Shown piece after piece: positions 46,861-58,143 of a stretch of DNA of 64,000 nucleotides (positions are counted from its first letter, which is position 1; the number at the start of each line of letters is the position of its first letter). The translations under genes and the position numbers were made by a program. The DNA lies in NCBI GenBank assembly GCA_024811115.1, contig JAKOGH010000142.1, positions 426,492 to 490,491 on the forward strand, in the 5' to 3' direction. The notes beneath the pieces are model-generated. The model worked only from the letters and a program-made list of their open reading frames with translations. It was not told where the DNA came from and ran no database searches. This DNA is from Terana coerulea (Eukaryota; Basidiomycota; Agaricomycetes; Polyporales; Phanerochaetaceae).

Positions 46861-48001
46861 GCAGGGCCACGGGTCTCGCGGTGCAGGCTCGTGTGCGCGC
46901 GACGGGAACGGCGGCGGGGCTGCGTCGCTGCGAGCGGGTGGGCGAGCGGGGACGGTGGATCGGACGGCAGCCTCAGGCTCGCGTCCGCCCGCGGCGGGGC
47001 CCCCCAGCTACTTGTGGCCGCCGCCGCACGACAGGCGTGGGCACGCCGGATGCGTCGCTCGCCGCAGGCACGCGAGGGACGGCGCCGGGCAGGCATGCAC
47101 TAAACCCTGACTTGCACCCTGGACGCGGCCGGGTGCAGACCCGTCTGGTCCACTGCCGGGCTGCGCAGGGCGAGGCGCGCGCACGGCGGTGCATCGCGCT
47201 GGCTGGGGCTGCTTCTGGCGGCGACGCTAATGAGGGGGGTGATGGCGGGCACGGAGCCTGACATGAAAAACTGTAAGCTCCTGAAAGCGCTACATGCGAT
47301 GGAGACATCAGGCCAGTGTCAGGTCCAGCCTTCTGGGAAGCAGCCTGAACTGGGTGGGATTAGCACTGAAGACTATAGCTAAAGCGACACTTGGTGCCGT
47401 CGTCGCCCACATATCTTCAGTGTAAGTAGCCGGTAGTGCAGGTTCATAGCAGCGCGGTGACAAGCCAAGTCAGACGGCTTGTCGGGCGCCGAGCGGTTCT
47501 GTTGATGCGCCTGATGCGCCTTCGGCATTTCCCGACAGCTACATGACACCAGGCGACGGGCTTAGTCCAAAACCTTTCACTCGTTCATGCTTTCCTGAGA
47601 ATCATCCCGCGAATGACCGTTGACGGCTCCCCGCGTGGTAGCTGGGATGCCCTGGCAACAAGGAAAACACCCGACAGCCTAAAGCTACCAGTGCAAGAAA
47701 TCTGCCTTGCCGTCTTGGCGTTTGGGAGAATTGCACCAGCAGGGTCAAAGTGAGTGCATCGTTGTGTTGCTTTGTGAGGTGAGACACATATACCTAATAA
47801 TAAGGTAGTGCGACGGAGGATTCTGGCGATGCGTTTCCGATTCGGAGCTCCGTCCAGAGCACAAAGTGTTGGCAATTGGCGTACATTGACGCTTTCATTG
47901 ATATAGAGTGTAATAAAAAGTGGACGGGGCACTGTGAGTAGCGGCATCCGGTTTTTGGTTGTAGTCTAACTCAGTCATTTACGTTACTACAGTCGTGAAC
48001 G
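46861..48001. other. Intergenic, no supported gene
   Basis: A 120-codon minus-strand ATG frame at 47585-47947 has no recognisable motif. The left 400 bp are GC-rich promoter sequence of the membrane gene. Confidence 0.45.
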
Positions 48002-49201
48002 ATGGGACCGTCCAACTCAGCACTAGAGAACTCATCTTCCAACCAACTCGTCTGGTACATCACCGGTACGTAGTCCCACCTCATCTTCCCTGCCGTCCGC
48101 CGAACACCTACACATTCTACCTGTAGGCACCTCCTCGGGCATGGGCAAGCGCCTCGTACCCATCTTGCTCGCGCGAGGAGACAAAGTCATCGCGACCGCC
48201 CGCGCGCTCGACAAGATCCAGGACTTTCCGCAGTCGGAGAACCTGCGGCTGCAGCAGCTCGACGTGACGGACGGCGCCGAGGCGCTGCAGCGCAAGGCGC
48301 GCGAGGCGGTCGCGTGGTTCGGGCGCGTCGACGTGCTGGTGAACAACGCGGGCGCGGGGTGGAAGGGCGTTTTGGAGGAGGCCGGGTGCGTTCTGCGTTG
48401 CCGCGTCAGGAAAGTCGACGCGTGTTCAAAGTGAGACGGGACAGGTCGCAAGAGCTGCGGAAGCAGTACGACGTGAACGTATTTGGGCTGCTGGACGTGA
48501 CGACGGCGTTTCTGCCGTACATGCGCGAGCGGCGGTCTGGGACTGTGGTTCTGCTCGGCAGTCGGTCCAGCTGGGCCCCAAACAATCCTGTAAGCCCGCA
48601 CATATGCCCGTCAAATCGTAGTTGGGGACCTCATAACTATGCTCTCAGACGTCGGGTACGCGAGCTACTAGTACATCGCTTGAGGTTACGCGCTAACATT
48701 GAAGTTGCGCTGCCGTCCCACCCTGCAGGCCTCTACGCGTCTTCCAAAGCCGCGGTACGAAGTACGCACCCTGCTTCTCCGAGTCTTCATCCCGCTCAAC
48801 TGACCATCCGGACAGTCATGGGCGAGTCGCTCTCCGTCGAGCTCGCGCCCTTTTCCATCCGCGTGCTCATCGTCGAGCCCGGCGCCTTCCGCACCGAGCA
48901 AATATTTTCCGCCCCGATGTGCGAGGACAACACCTTCCGCGACTACGACGCCACGCGCGCCGCCGCCAAACAAAAATTCGAGGACGTCGACGGCCGCCAG
49001 CCGGGCGACCCGGTCAAGGCGATGCAGCTCCTCGCGGACGTCGTGCGCGGCGAGGGCAGGGCGGAGGGCAGGGCGTGGCCGCTGTATTTGCCGTTGGGCG
49101 AGGAGGCGGAGGTGGCGATCAGAGATAAGTGCAAGACGATGTTGGATGTAGTGGATGAGTGGGGAGAGGTCATCAGGGATACACGGTTGGACGATCTGTG
49201 A
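48002..49201 (+). CDS. Classical short-chain dehydrogenase/reductase
   Basis: This NAD(P)-dependent oxidoreductase has about 290 residues. Exon 1 (48002-48064) encodes MGPSNSALENSSSNQLVWYI and the first half of the cofactor motif. A short intron splits TG, giving TGTSSGMGKRL (TGxxxGxG). Then follow DKVIATARALDKI, LDVTDGAEALQ and RVDVLVNNAGAGWKG (NNAG). A second intron joins GSQELRKQYDVNVFGLLDVT. Later comes GTVVLLGSRSSW, and after a longer intron region GLYASSKAAV (catalytic YxxxK). Next are VMGESLSVELAPFSIRVLIV and EPGAFRTEQIF, and the protein ends DTRLDDL. The PGAFRT ending is typical of fungal SDRs acting on lipids or secondary metabolites, but the substrate cannot be stated. The next gene, in the same direction, is a P450. 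Confidence 0.88.
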
Positions 49202-49883
49202 ACAGTGTTTAGAGACAAAGCAGTGCTTCCCGTCATTATTGTGCATTGCTAGCTGTAGTCTCGACGTTGTTACAGGTCAACCATATGTGTAATGATGTAG
49301 GTTTGCGTTACTACGGAGATGACCTTGCACGGTGCACCTCAAGTATTCACAGTATTTTTGTGGCCGGGGTTTTCATGCGCCCCTTGAGTCTTGACCATCG
49401 TGCGGGGCCCCAGGAAATGCGGAAGAAGATCTGGGGCCATCGGGATATTCATTTCGGCTATTACTCTTATTGAGGCCGCTCTATACGCCGGGCTAGCAAT
49501 TGATCCGTGTGCGGGAGGCGCACTGGAGCGCATCAGCGCACCCACGTGGTTATTCCCGACAGAACGGCCATCACTGATCAGGATCACCGTGCGATCGAGC
49601 TCGAGACCGTTCTGCACGACCGCCGCGAGTCTCTCGAGCCCGTCAAGCCACCGAGCACCAGGCAATCCCGCTTTGTCTTACACTGGTCTCTACCTCATCT
49701 GTGGCTCTTCTGGAACACACCCTGCGAGCCTCGTTTCAGCCCAAGGCTGCACGGTGCTTTCGTCGGCCCGACATTCGAGCGTATGCTCCTGCGCACGGCA
49801 GGTCTCTGCTCGCCCGCGGCGCACACCACGCATCACGCCTTGCTCGTGCCCCCTCGGGCACCCGCTCGGCCTCGGGGCCTCGA
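49202..49883. other. Spacer upstream of the P450
   Basis: Long frames occur on both strands (minus 49339-49665; plus 49391 onward), but without a motif or clear splice sites. It probably contains the P450 promoter. Confidence 0.4.
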
Positions 49884-52409
49884 ATGTCCGTGCTCGCCAT
49901 GCGCTCGCTGCTGCCGCTCCCGCTGCTCCTCTTATTATTACATGTGAGGCCCGGCGCGGCCTCGCGCACGCCCCCGCCTTCACCCCCGCCACGCCCACAG
50001 CCTGAGCCCGCCCTCGCCGCGCTGCGCGACGCCGCGATGCTGCACGGCACCGCGCTTCTTGCGTTCTCCGTCCTGCTGCTCGTCGCGGTCAAGGCCGCCA
50101 TCGAGTTCCGGCGCGCCGTGCACTCTGTCGCGTACGTCCCGTTTGCAATTGATGTTTGCCTCCGCGACGCCTGGGCACTACTAACACGGCGCAGGAATCA
50201 CCCCGGGTACCGCACGCTGCTCAACACGCTCGGCCCCATCGAGAACTTCTTCCCGCGCATCCGCGGCGTCACGCCCGGCAGCTTCCACATGTGGCGGCGC
50301 AAGCACAGGGACTTTGAGGAGCATGGCTGGGACGTCATCACATACGTGCGTGTCCGCTTGCTGTACCGACAGGGTCGCGCTGACGTGCGATGTGCGGTTG
50401 TTGGTCAGGTGGCGGCTTTCATTGGTAGCAAGACCAACTTCTACGTCGCGGACGCGGACGCGGTGCGGGTCGGTACCGTTCATGCAACCCCAAGCACGGT
50501 GTGAGAGACGAGCTGATGGGTGATGCAGGAAATTACGACGCACCGCGCGAGATTTCCGAAGCCTATCGAGCAGTACAAGATCCTCACATTCTTCGGCGAC
50601 AATATCGTCGCGGCCGAGGGTGAAGAATGGAAGAGGTACCGCAAGATCGCTGCGCCTGCTTTTTCGGAGGTATGTTTGCACCTACAACCCTTGTATCGTG
50701 CAGTTTTCCAATATTGCTCCAGCGTAATAATAAGCTGGTCTGGGATGAGACCATCCTCATAATGCAAGACTTGTTCAAGACTGTCTGGCACGATAAGGAA
50801 GAGGTTGTCGTAGACCACGCGGTGGATATAACTTTGCCAGTGAGCATGTATCTGTCAAACTCGTCACAATACTGATGCCTACTGCAGATAGCCCTCTTTG
50901 TGATCGGAGTAGCTGGTTTTGGCAGGCGAATAGGATGGGAGGACGATCACTTTTTGCGCCTGGGCATAAGATGACCTTTAAGGTGCGTGTTGCACACCAA
51001 GCACACACTTCTGTCCGCTTCTTGATATTTCGCCCAATATAGAACGCGCTACATAACGTCTCCTCCAACGTCTTTGCCAGGTTGATTATTCCGACTTGGC
51101 TGATGAATTTGGGCCTTACCCAGAAATTACGCGATATCAAGACGTCGTTCGAGGAATTGGAGGTTAGCTTTTGCGTTCTGGAGGGCTACAGTCGTTGATT
51201 AGCCGTGCGCATTTCGACAGACGTACTTGCTTGAAATGACACGAGACAGACGAACTTCCGAGAAAAAGGAAGAGCGTTATGATTTATTCAGCAACTTATT
51301 GGACGCCAACTCGGACGAAAGTGATGGACAGCCTGCGCTCAGCGATAAGGAACTGATTGGTAGGTTTCCTGAGACGGATAGCAATTTGCTCTGATTGATT
51401 TTGCTTTCCAGGTAATTTATTCATTTTCCTCCTGGCAGGTATGTTGTATGCGCGATGCTGCAGTAAATTTCACAGCTAACGCAGCCATTTTCGCAGGGCA
51501 TGAGGTATGGATGGATCACAGTTTGGGTTTTACTTGCTCAGCTTCGCTTCTCTAGACAAGTGCCCATACGCTGTGCTATGCGCTCGCCATGCTGGCTTTA
51601 CATCCCGAAGAACAGCAAACGCTGTACGGGATTATAAACGGCGTTTTGCGTGACGGGAGACTTCCCGTAAGCTGCTCACATCTTTCCGTCGACCCATGTG
51701 GCTCACCTGTCTACGACTGGAACCAAGGAATACGAGGATTTCGGCACGCTGTCGTATTTCCAGGCGTATGCTGTCTCCCTCCGGCCTTCTGTCTATCCGC
51801 TGACATATGCCACTCGGTTAGAGTTCTGTATGAAACGTTCAGAATGTGCCCGCCCGTGCACAGCATACCCAAGAGCGTCGCCGAGGATACCAGTATCACG
51901 ATCACCAACGCCATCGGCCAGCGAACGACTGTGCCCATGCCCAAAGGCTCCGCCATCTCGCTGCACGCCCCAGGCCTGCACTACAACCGTTCGTCCTCTC
52001 CCCCTCCGCTTTTTTGTTGTTGAATATATATATATGTTTGTCATTTGTCGCACAGCGCGCTACTGGGCAGACCCGCACACCTTCAACCCGCGCCGGTTCC
52101 TCGCGCCCGACTGGCCGCGCGACGCGTTCATCCCGTTCTCGGCCGGCCCGCGCGCGTGCATCGGGCGCAAGTTCGCGGAGACGGAGGCCGTCGCGGTGCT
52201 CGCGATGCTCGTGCTGCGCTACACGTTCGCCGTCCCGGACGAGCCGGCGTTCCGCGGCGAGACGGCGGGGCGCAGCGGCGGGAGCGGGTGTTGCGCAGCA
52301 GGCCGGGCGTGACCATGACGTGAGTGTTCAGGTGTCGGTGTTGTGCTGGGCGATATTGACTGGGTTGTGTAGGCCGTTACGGGTTCCGCTGGTGTTCAAG
52401 AAGCGGTGA
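49884..52409 (+). CDS. Cytochrome P450 monooxygenase (two homopolymer frame breaks)
   Basis: This is a microsomal P450 with an N-terminal membrane anchor (MRSLLPLPLLLLLLHV and a second hydrophobic stretch). The domain continues through PGYRTLLNTLGPIENFFPRI, FHMWRRKHRDFEEHGWD, ITTHRARFPKPIEQYKILTF, GDNIVAAEGEEWKRYRKIAA and IALFVIGVAGFGRRIGW. The I-helix is FIFLLAGHETSAHTLCYALA. ExxR lies in VLYETFRMCPPVHSIPK. The heme loop FSAGPRACIGRKFAETEAV has its Cys ligand. The end is PLRVPLVFKKR. About twelve short introns are visible. The frame is lost at TTTTT (50951-50955) and GGGG (52267-52270). One extra base at each restores APGHKMTFK and AQRRERVLRSRPGVTMT. The start could also be a later Met. The CYP family number cannot be assigned by eye. 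Confidence 0.88.
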
Positions 52410-52689
52410 GCTTCGTGCAGACTCGGACTTTGCGTCACACGCGGATTTTTTTGTAAACTTGAACGGATGCTGGGCCTTCATGCTTATATCTACGGCCTCA
52501 ACAGAGACATGGACTCCTCATGGACGGTTGATCCGACTCACTCTATCTACGAGAACTACGTATCGCGCAATGTAAGTACTTAGCACGAAGCAACTTGAAT
52601 GGACATGACTCTGTTCACACAGCGGAAGTAAAAGGTAATTGAACTGGGTATGTTTACGCTCATTCAACCAGATACAAAGGACATTAATA
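52410..52689. other. 3' flank of the P450
   Basis: No gene seen between the P450 stop and the right copy of the dispersed repeat. Confidence 0.5.
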
Positions 52690-54062
52690 CAGTAGAAAAG
52701 ATTAAGGCATGTGTTGGTTTCGCCCTCGAGCCCGAAGGCTCGATTGCTACTCGTCCCGACGACCGCGAAGAGGTCCATGCCAGGACGGCTCCGAGAGCCG
52801 CCCTCCGTCGAGAATACATGCGCGCCAGTCAACAAGCCGAATCATTCAATCGTTCACATCAGAGCCCAAATGTCGTCGTCCAGAGTGGCCATTAGTGTGG
52901 TGTCGGTGTCGCTGTGTCGTTGTGGTCTACAAAGTTGGTCACCGCCGACAGTGCACACAGTGGGCACATGTCGTCGTGCCGGTCAGAAAATACAGTGATT
53001 CTGTCTACGTCGGGGTCCGTGTCGCATGCTCCAGAGTGGCCAGTGTACTGTGATGGTGTCGTTCGAGTCCGAGGCCAGGGGCTGAAAACATGGTGCGCGC
53101 ATAGTGGGCAACTCACGCCGTGTCGTCGGGGTCTACAAGGTGGTCACCGCCGACAGTGCACGCGTGTGGGCACATGTCGTCGTGCCGGTCTAGATATACG
53201 GTGATTCTGTCTACGTCGGGATCGGTGTCGCATGCTCCAGGCCAGTGTACGGTGGTTCGGGACTCGGGAGTATCCGTCGAGGTGTAGGTTGGCGGCCGCG
53301 GGTGTCGTTGGTGTTGTCCGGGTATGTTGGGATCGAAGCCGGGGTGCGCAAGCGAGTGCAGCAACCACGCGGTCTCCGCCGTTGTCGATGGTAGTCGGAT
53401 CCAGTAGGCCGCGAGGAGCAAGACAGAGGGCTGAGACCACAGCGAGCGCGCTGAGTGCGACAGCTCAAGAGGAGTCCAGTGGGCACATGGGAGTCGAGGG
53501 AGAAGGTGAGTTGGTTGGTTGTAGGCCATCTGAGGGGGTATTTATACATCTGGGGGCTGACTTGTCATGGGGCTAGTCCGTGTACTGAGAACAAACACGA
53601 CACGCACCGGCGTCAGCCGCGGTGAGCCCGGACTGTGACGAGTAGTAGCTCGAACGATCGAGCGACTCTTCACAGCCCGGCACATCTGCCCCACTCAGCC
53701 AGCTACATCCCTTCAGCTTGCTATGCAATGATTTCAGTTTAAGTAATACAGATACTCTACCACGGAGTGTACGCTAGGCAGTCTAGTGGAATTGTGGCTA
53801 CCGATGGTGGTGAGCGAGCTCATCGTTGTTGCCAGTAGTAAATGCGAGTTGCCTAATACGGGTAGATGAGCTTTTGACGCCCGAGGCCACATCACTAAAT
53901 CGTCGCAGCTACTTACCTGGCATTTCAGGCTCCACTAGTAACGCATTCGGGGCTTTATGTATCGCCCAAATACGAGAAAATCAGATCTACGTTGGCTTTT
54001 TATTCGGCTCGAAAGACGTCGTGATGGAAGATCAAAGTTCGCACGCCACAACGCCGTTGCGA
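52690..54062. repeat. Dispersed repeat, right copy, inverted relative to the left copy
   Basis: It matches 37256-38420 in reverse orientation from AAGGCATGTGTTGG at about 52703 to GCCGTTGCGA at about 54060. It contains the same TATA-like block (ATTTATAC, around 53540) and the segment around GGTGAGCCCGGACTGTGA. It is about 207 bp longer than the left copy because one internal segment is duplicated. No protein-coding frame is evident. Confidence 0.7.
52912..53250. repeat. Internal tandem duplication in the right repeat copy
   Basis: The segment beginning TCGTTGTGGTCTAC near 52917 recurs as TCGTCGGGGTCTAC near 53123. Both are followed by GTGGGCACATGTCGTCGTGC and then by CGTCGGG-TC-GTGTCGCATG. 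The unit length is about 207 bp. Confidence 0.6.
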
Positions 54063-54579
54063 GTCCGACGCCCGGGCGTGAGCATCATGAGGATTTGAGT
54101 GCTCGATGGCCAATATTAGCTTCGTGCAGACGTTGCGTGTCATACTAATAGGGAGTTTTCGGGACCTGGACGGATATTAGTACTGGCCTTCATGCGTGCA
54201 TGTATGACCTTACGGGACACCCGAACTTTTCACGGACGGTGGGCTCGCTTCATTTTTGAGATCGGCGAAGATAGTTGCGAAATGCAAGTAAGATACCCCT
54301 GCTAAACATGCCGATACACTACTTGGTGGATTGGGGTGATTGCGGCCTCCATAAGACCGCACTGATATGATACAACAGTACTACTAAGCTTACAACAATA
54401 GGGATGTTACATACATGTAGGTCGGTAGGAATAAATTATGTGGACTAGAATAAGTATATGCTTCACGGGTAGATGGACGTGGTAACAACGTGTGAATGCT
54501 TTTGTGGATTGTGATTCAGGATGGAGAGTCGAAGTGACCTGGAAAAGATGCTGCATAAAACACGAGACCGTAGCACGGC
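54063..54579. other. Intergenic, no gene seen
   Basis: This is AT-richer spacer between the repeat and the 3' end of the metacaspase. No feature can be supported. Confidence 0.5.
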
Positions 54580-56372
54580 TCAGAACATCGAGAGCACCGA
54601 GGTCGCCAACAGCCCCTCCTAAGACCAACGTTAGCACGCAGTACGTGCACGTGAAGGACAGCAGCGTACGTAGTCATGCAAGCATCCCAGCTGCGGGCGA
54701 AGCTTTCTCGCGATGCTTGCCTGCAACTTGGCGCGTTGCTTCTCGCTGTACTTGTTCGCCGGCACCCGCTTCTCCATTGCCTGCTTCATCCTCTCCCTAC
54801 ACGGACACGTAAGCGACTGACGCTTCAGAGAGATTATAAGGGCCGCTCACGAGATTTCTTCGAGCAGTGCAGCGTGCGTCACCTCCGCTGAGCGGCTGAC
54901 TAAAGGGGGCTTTAGCAACAGGTTGTTTGCTGACGCTCAACGGCAGACTTACGAAGTGCCTCGATGGCTTCGACAAACATCTATCGCAACGCATAAATAT
55001 TGATCCGAGCCCGCGTGCGATGGACAGACTTACTCTGATGAAGAGCCCGCCGGTGGTCTTGTCACTGTACGCGAGGGCGGGGTCTTGGCACGCTGCCCAA
55101 GATACCTAAGAGTACCTTCAGTAACAAAACTTAAGCATGAATATGGGAAAAACCCTACCACTTTCGGGTACCGTCGACTGGGGGACACCAACGCATCTGG
55201 CTGGCCGTCTATCGCCGTCTTAGGTGTAATCGCACTCATTGGGTCAACGCTCTCGGACAGAGACAGCTGGTCTTTCCCGGGCGTCCCGGGAGAGTAGACC
55301 GTCACTGGGGATTACGGTAAATACAGCACATTTTGGGAGTGTGATATGAACCACGCACCTGTAGCACCGTCGGTGGCGAGGCCGCCCAGCGCGTTCTGGC
55401 GGTGGGAGATGCGGTAGCGGGAGTGGTCCGAGTGAACGTGGGGAAGGTCTGGAAGACGAACGGGTCAGCGAGTCGGTAGAGGGGTGTCGCGGGATACGCA
55501 CCTGCAGCGGTGCCTGAGTGGCAGCAGTCGAAGATGATCTGAGATACATCGTGTTGAGCTATTCCTGCTGAGGATAAATGGATTGTCTGATTACGTACGA
55601 CCATATGGGCTCCAGCCGGGAGAGAATCCACCAGGATTTCCCGGATCATCTATTTCCCTCTTGTCAGTTGGACGTCACGATAGAAGGCGAGGAGACTAAC
55701 GTCGTCCAAGATGATGTTCTCGACGTTAGCTTCGTTATCGTCTGCTGGGAGTGCGACGTCTACTGGCCAGATGGCTACGGCGCGGATTAGTGGAAGCGCT
55801 TGGGGCCCAATGAAAGCTGGGTGGTTCACGTACTTTCATCTTTCTCATCTTTCTCCTTTATCCCTTTACCACTCCACTTCACCTGTGAGCCATGGCCTGA
55901 GACTACAGAGTGGTGTCAACAATGAGGGAGCCAACGGCGAGAGTAAGAGCATCCACTTACAGTGGAAGACGAAGCGGTCTCCCGGCATTGCTCCCTTCAC
56001 CAATTCCTGCATCGCAGCCAGCTACTACAGATTAAGATCACGCACAAAGCCATTCGTAGAATGCGTACTGACAATATTGTCTCGGGTAGGTTCAAGCCCC
56101 TTTCCGTCGTCCTTCATGACGGTGATATCATTTGGGTGGTAGTTGCAGCGGGCTAAGCGGTACGCGCGTGAGCATCCGCTGGCGAAATGCCACGATAAGG
56201 ACGACTTACTTTGCAAGAAGCTCTGGATCCGGTCCACGTCCGCGTAGGTACTGCCGAGTGGAAGCCAATTGGCGTTTGGATGGCCTTCTGCGAGCTTATG
56301 GTACGCAAGACCGATGCATAGGGCCCGCCGCCTATCGCCGGTAGAGACACGAATCTCAAACTTGGGAGCCAT
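54580..56372 (-). CDS. Metacaspase (caspase-like cysteine peptidase, C14)
   Basis: It encodes an arginine/lysine-specific cysteine protease of the metacaspase group. From ATG 56372: MAPKFEIRVSTGDRRRALCI, GHPNANWLPLGSTYADVDRI, then after an intron NYHPNDITVMKDDGKGLEPT. Next is MQELVKGAMPGDRFVFHFSG, where the split codon completes SGHGSQ with the catalytic His. Then come AIWPVDVALPADDNEANVEN, MIREILVDSLPAGAHM, IIFDCCHSGTAA with the catalytic Cys, and DLPHVHSDHSRYRISHRQNA. Downstream exons (GGLFIR, FVEAIEAL, and a last exon CEGLLATSVLSMF ending at 54580) are less certain. There is no long Pro/Gln-rich N-terminal prodomain, unlike yeast Mca1, so this is the short form common in mushroom-forming fungi, where the family is often expanded. 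Confidence 0.78.
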
Positions 56373-56440
56373 CGCAGAGGACGTCCGAGTTGTTGAGGGG
56401 TGCAAGCCTCAAGTGCGGCCCTTCCCGCGAGCGGCGCCCG

Positions 56441-56449
56441 CCTTATATA
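56441..56449 (-). promoter_or_regulatory. TATA box of the metacaspase gene
   Basis: On the minus strand TATATAAGG lies about 70 bp upstream of the ATG at 56372. Confidence 0.55.
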
Positions 56450-56586
56450 CTGCGCCGAGTGACTCGAAGGCCTCTGACAAATGATAGTCGCCGAGCCGTG
56501 GAATGCAGGCCCTCGAGCAATGCCTCAGCGGATGCGTGGGCGTGCGTCGGCTCAAGGGCAAAGCTAACGGCCGCCCTTCCTGAACT

Positions 56587-56847
56587 TTACTCGAGCCTTC
56601 CAGGCCGATGGACAGATTGGCGCGATGGACTATTCCGGGCCAGCGCCCGCAAATGAAGGCGCAGCTGTTCCTGTTCCTGCTCGCCATGGAACTGGCCTGG
56701 ATCTTTGATGACTAAGTCAACTAAACGAGATGTTTCATCGCTCACCGTCGCGGGTTGGTGTGTCCATGGGAGGGCTACGACATGAATGCTCGGCCAGAAG
56801 CTCAGTGCAGGGTCCCGCTGGTATACCTTACGGTGATCGTCTTGCAC
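56587..56847 (-). pseudogene. Unassigned coding-like fragment
   Basis: An 86-codon frame without an ATG reads VYQRDPALSFWPSIHVVALP, then SRLVDLVIKDPGQFHGEQEQ and LRLHLRALAR. Its composition is protein-like, but there is no family match I can name and no clear flanking exon. It may be an eroded gene piece. Confidence 0.25.
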
Positions 56848-58143
56848 TGACCTTGGGTTCCTGAGCTCTACTAGTCAAATGTCATCAAGTTGGTATGGTG
56901 ACATTCACAGCTATGTTACTCACGGGCTGTGTTAGAGAGGGCAAAGAAACCCTTTCAATGCGATGGTAGAGATCCAAATGGCACCTCGGCATCACGAAGG
57001 CAGCCCTGTCATCCCAACATCACGCTGAGCGTTGGCACTAACCTCTGGGCGCATCATCTTTCCGCATGTTTCCAGTCATTCCCACCCGGTCGCACACCGG
57101 TCGGGCTGATAGTCGCTGAGATCTGGGCTACTGCGATCTGCAACTACGCATACGGTAAGCACGGCGCGGCGACATACGCGGGAATTAAAGCTTACGCGGG
57201 AGAGCGCCCCGCGGCATCTGGTGGATTTGCGATGCGGGCGAGGGTTACGTTAAAATCGAGCCCACGGCAACGTCGCAGCACATCGCGCGAATATGTAGCA
57301 TTCCGTGGACGTCGCAGGATATCGCTACACGAGGCACCCGCTCCGCCAAGGTTAGCCTTAAGTGGTCTGCGATGAAATAAGGCTGACAGCGCCGACAAAT
57401 ACGTCGCTTGCCAGCCGTCGCTGGGCGCATTGGCAGACGCACCCAGTCAAGCACTGCGCTGTTTACACTCGACGTGTGTTATCAAACACACGCCTAAAAT
57501 CCCGTAGATGGTGGTAATGGGAGGCCTCGCTCTGACCAAAGGGGTATTCACATTCGCTTATGCGGAATCGAGTCCCTGCAGGCGTCGCAGGCCACCGTCA
57601 GCGACCTTGGCGGGTATAGTAAGGCTGTATCTCTTACGAAACTATGCACCCAGGACGTAACGATGTGCCGATGTATCGGAATGCAGTACGAGTCTTGTAG
57701 AGCTTATGGTCACCTGGGGTCGCAGATCGTACGTTAGCTCCATACTTGTGAAGAGCCCTGCGTTGGAGTTCTCCGTGCTACTTCGCACGTATCGCCGCAG
57801 CTATCAAGCCGACTATCGTCATCAAATCTGCCAAGGGTCCTAACTCACAGCGTAGTTCGTAAGTAATGGAAGGTGGATACCGCAAAGACCACGAGACAAG
57901 CGCACCATGAGAGAAGTGTTCTCTTCTTGTCCCGGTTGTCGTAATGAACCTATGACATCCCTGAAAAAGCCATCCCATCCCCTTGTACCCTGACGTCGAC
58001 TCAGAAGCACAGCAGAGAAATGAAACTTCTGTGAAGCTAGCTTCAGTGCGAGCCACGCTCAGGCTAAAGATTCACGTTCACACTAAAGATAGTCCAATAG
58101 AAATCAGTGTAGAATTTGAATGTGGTACAGGGCCTTAAGAGGT
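56848..58143. other. Intergenic, no supported gene
   Basis: Several frames overlap (plus 56929-57375, minus 57778-58056), none with a recognisable motif. It is the downstream flank of RPN3. Confidence 0.45.

Noticed and set aside
49339..49665. A minus-strand gene with LELDRTVILISDGRSVGNNH.
   Set aside because: No splice sites, no ATG and no family match. It lies in the P450 upstream region and an equally long frame exists on the other strand.
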